A stretch of DNA of 25,541 bases from an uncultured Clostridium sp. (GTDB lineage: Bacteria > Bacillota > Clostridia > TANB77 > CAG-508), in the NCBI GenBank assembly GCA_945937855.1, contig CAMEUC010000003.1, forward strand, positions 1 through 25,541, written 5' to 3'. Positions 25,485 to 25,541 of the stretch are shown piece by piece. The position numbers and the translations under genes were made by a program. The stretch's first letter is position 1; every line of letters starts with the position of its first letter. The notes under the pieces were generated by a model. That model saw only the letters and a list, made by a program, of their open reading frames with translations, did no database searches and was not told the origin of the DNA.

Positions 25485-25541
25485 TATAAATTGTAATTTG
25501 GAGGTGAGAGATGGGAGGTGGGAAGTGTGATTGGTAAGGGC
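25485..25541. repeat. Family-D element, partial copy 3
   Basis: TATAAATTGTAATTTGGAGG begins here, followed by the GAAGTG-like repeats, and runs off the end of the window. The left end matches copies at 13966 and 23657. Confidence 0.75.

Overview
The window is very AT-rich, and nearly every gene lies on the minus strand. Codon use is AGA/TTA/GGA-rich, ribosome binding sites are AGGAGG-like, and promoters are sigma-A type. The gene families (RNase E/G, RimO, split transketolase, FtsEX with M23 peptidases, prepilin-like GITLIALVIT proteins) point to a low-GC Clostridia-type Firmicute, probably an uncultured gut lineage. That placement is inference, because the window has no rRNA or other decisive marker.

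The main observation is a shared feature of all nine reading-frame breaks. Five otherwise normal genes (ligA, mfd, ftsE and the permease and binding-protein genes of an SsuABC-type transporter) are each broken by single-base +1 shifts. At each of the nine break points the minus-strand sequence is in-frame CGG followed by A. Skipping the C makes the next codon GGA (Gly) and restores a full-length protein of normal family size. Several of these Gly positions are invariant in their families: the FtsE P-loop, Mfd helicase motif I, and the LigA NIEGLG segment. I found no other in-frame CGG codon in any gene here, while about 25 CGGA tetramers occur harmlessly in the other two frames. The simplest biological reading is that CGG has lost its Arg tRNA, and that CGG-A acts as a recurrent +1 frameshift (or quadruplet) codon read as Gly. 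A systematic sequencing error that inserts C before GGA is the main alternative.

Layout from left to right: ligA (two shift sites); a small Smr-domain gene on the plus strand; rimO; rng (RNase E/G type); pth and a FAD-dependent dehydrogenase, probably co-transcribed; a SpoU/TrmH-family RNA methyltransferase; mfd (two sites); a prepilin-like gene with an in-frame TAG and a downstream extension; a patatin-like phospholipase; a cell-division and envelope block in the order ftsE (one site), ftsX, two paralogous coiled-coil M23 peptidases, ctpA; a split transketolase pair; a second prepilin-like gene; and an SsuB/SsuC/SsuA-type ABC transporter (three sites in the permease, one in the binding protein).

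The intergenic spaces hold several families of palindromic repeats. Family A is about 145 bp with CGCCAAATCTCGTCGGGG ends and occurs four times plus one partial copy. Family D is flanked by AAATTGTAATTT and filled with GAAGTG-like purine repeats. There are two AT-rich long inverted repeats (18041-18182 and 21007-21153) and several short GC-rich TAGGGGC hairpins, one of which lies inside a prepilin leader sequence.
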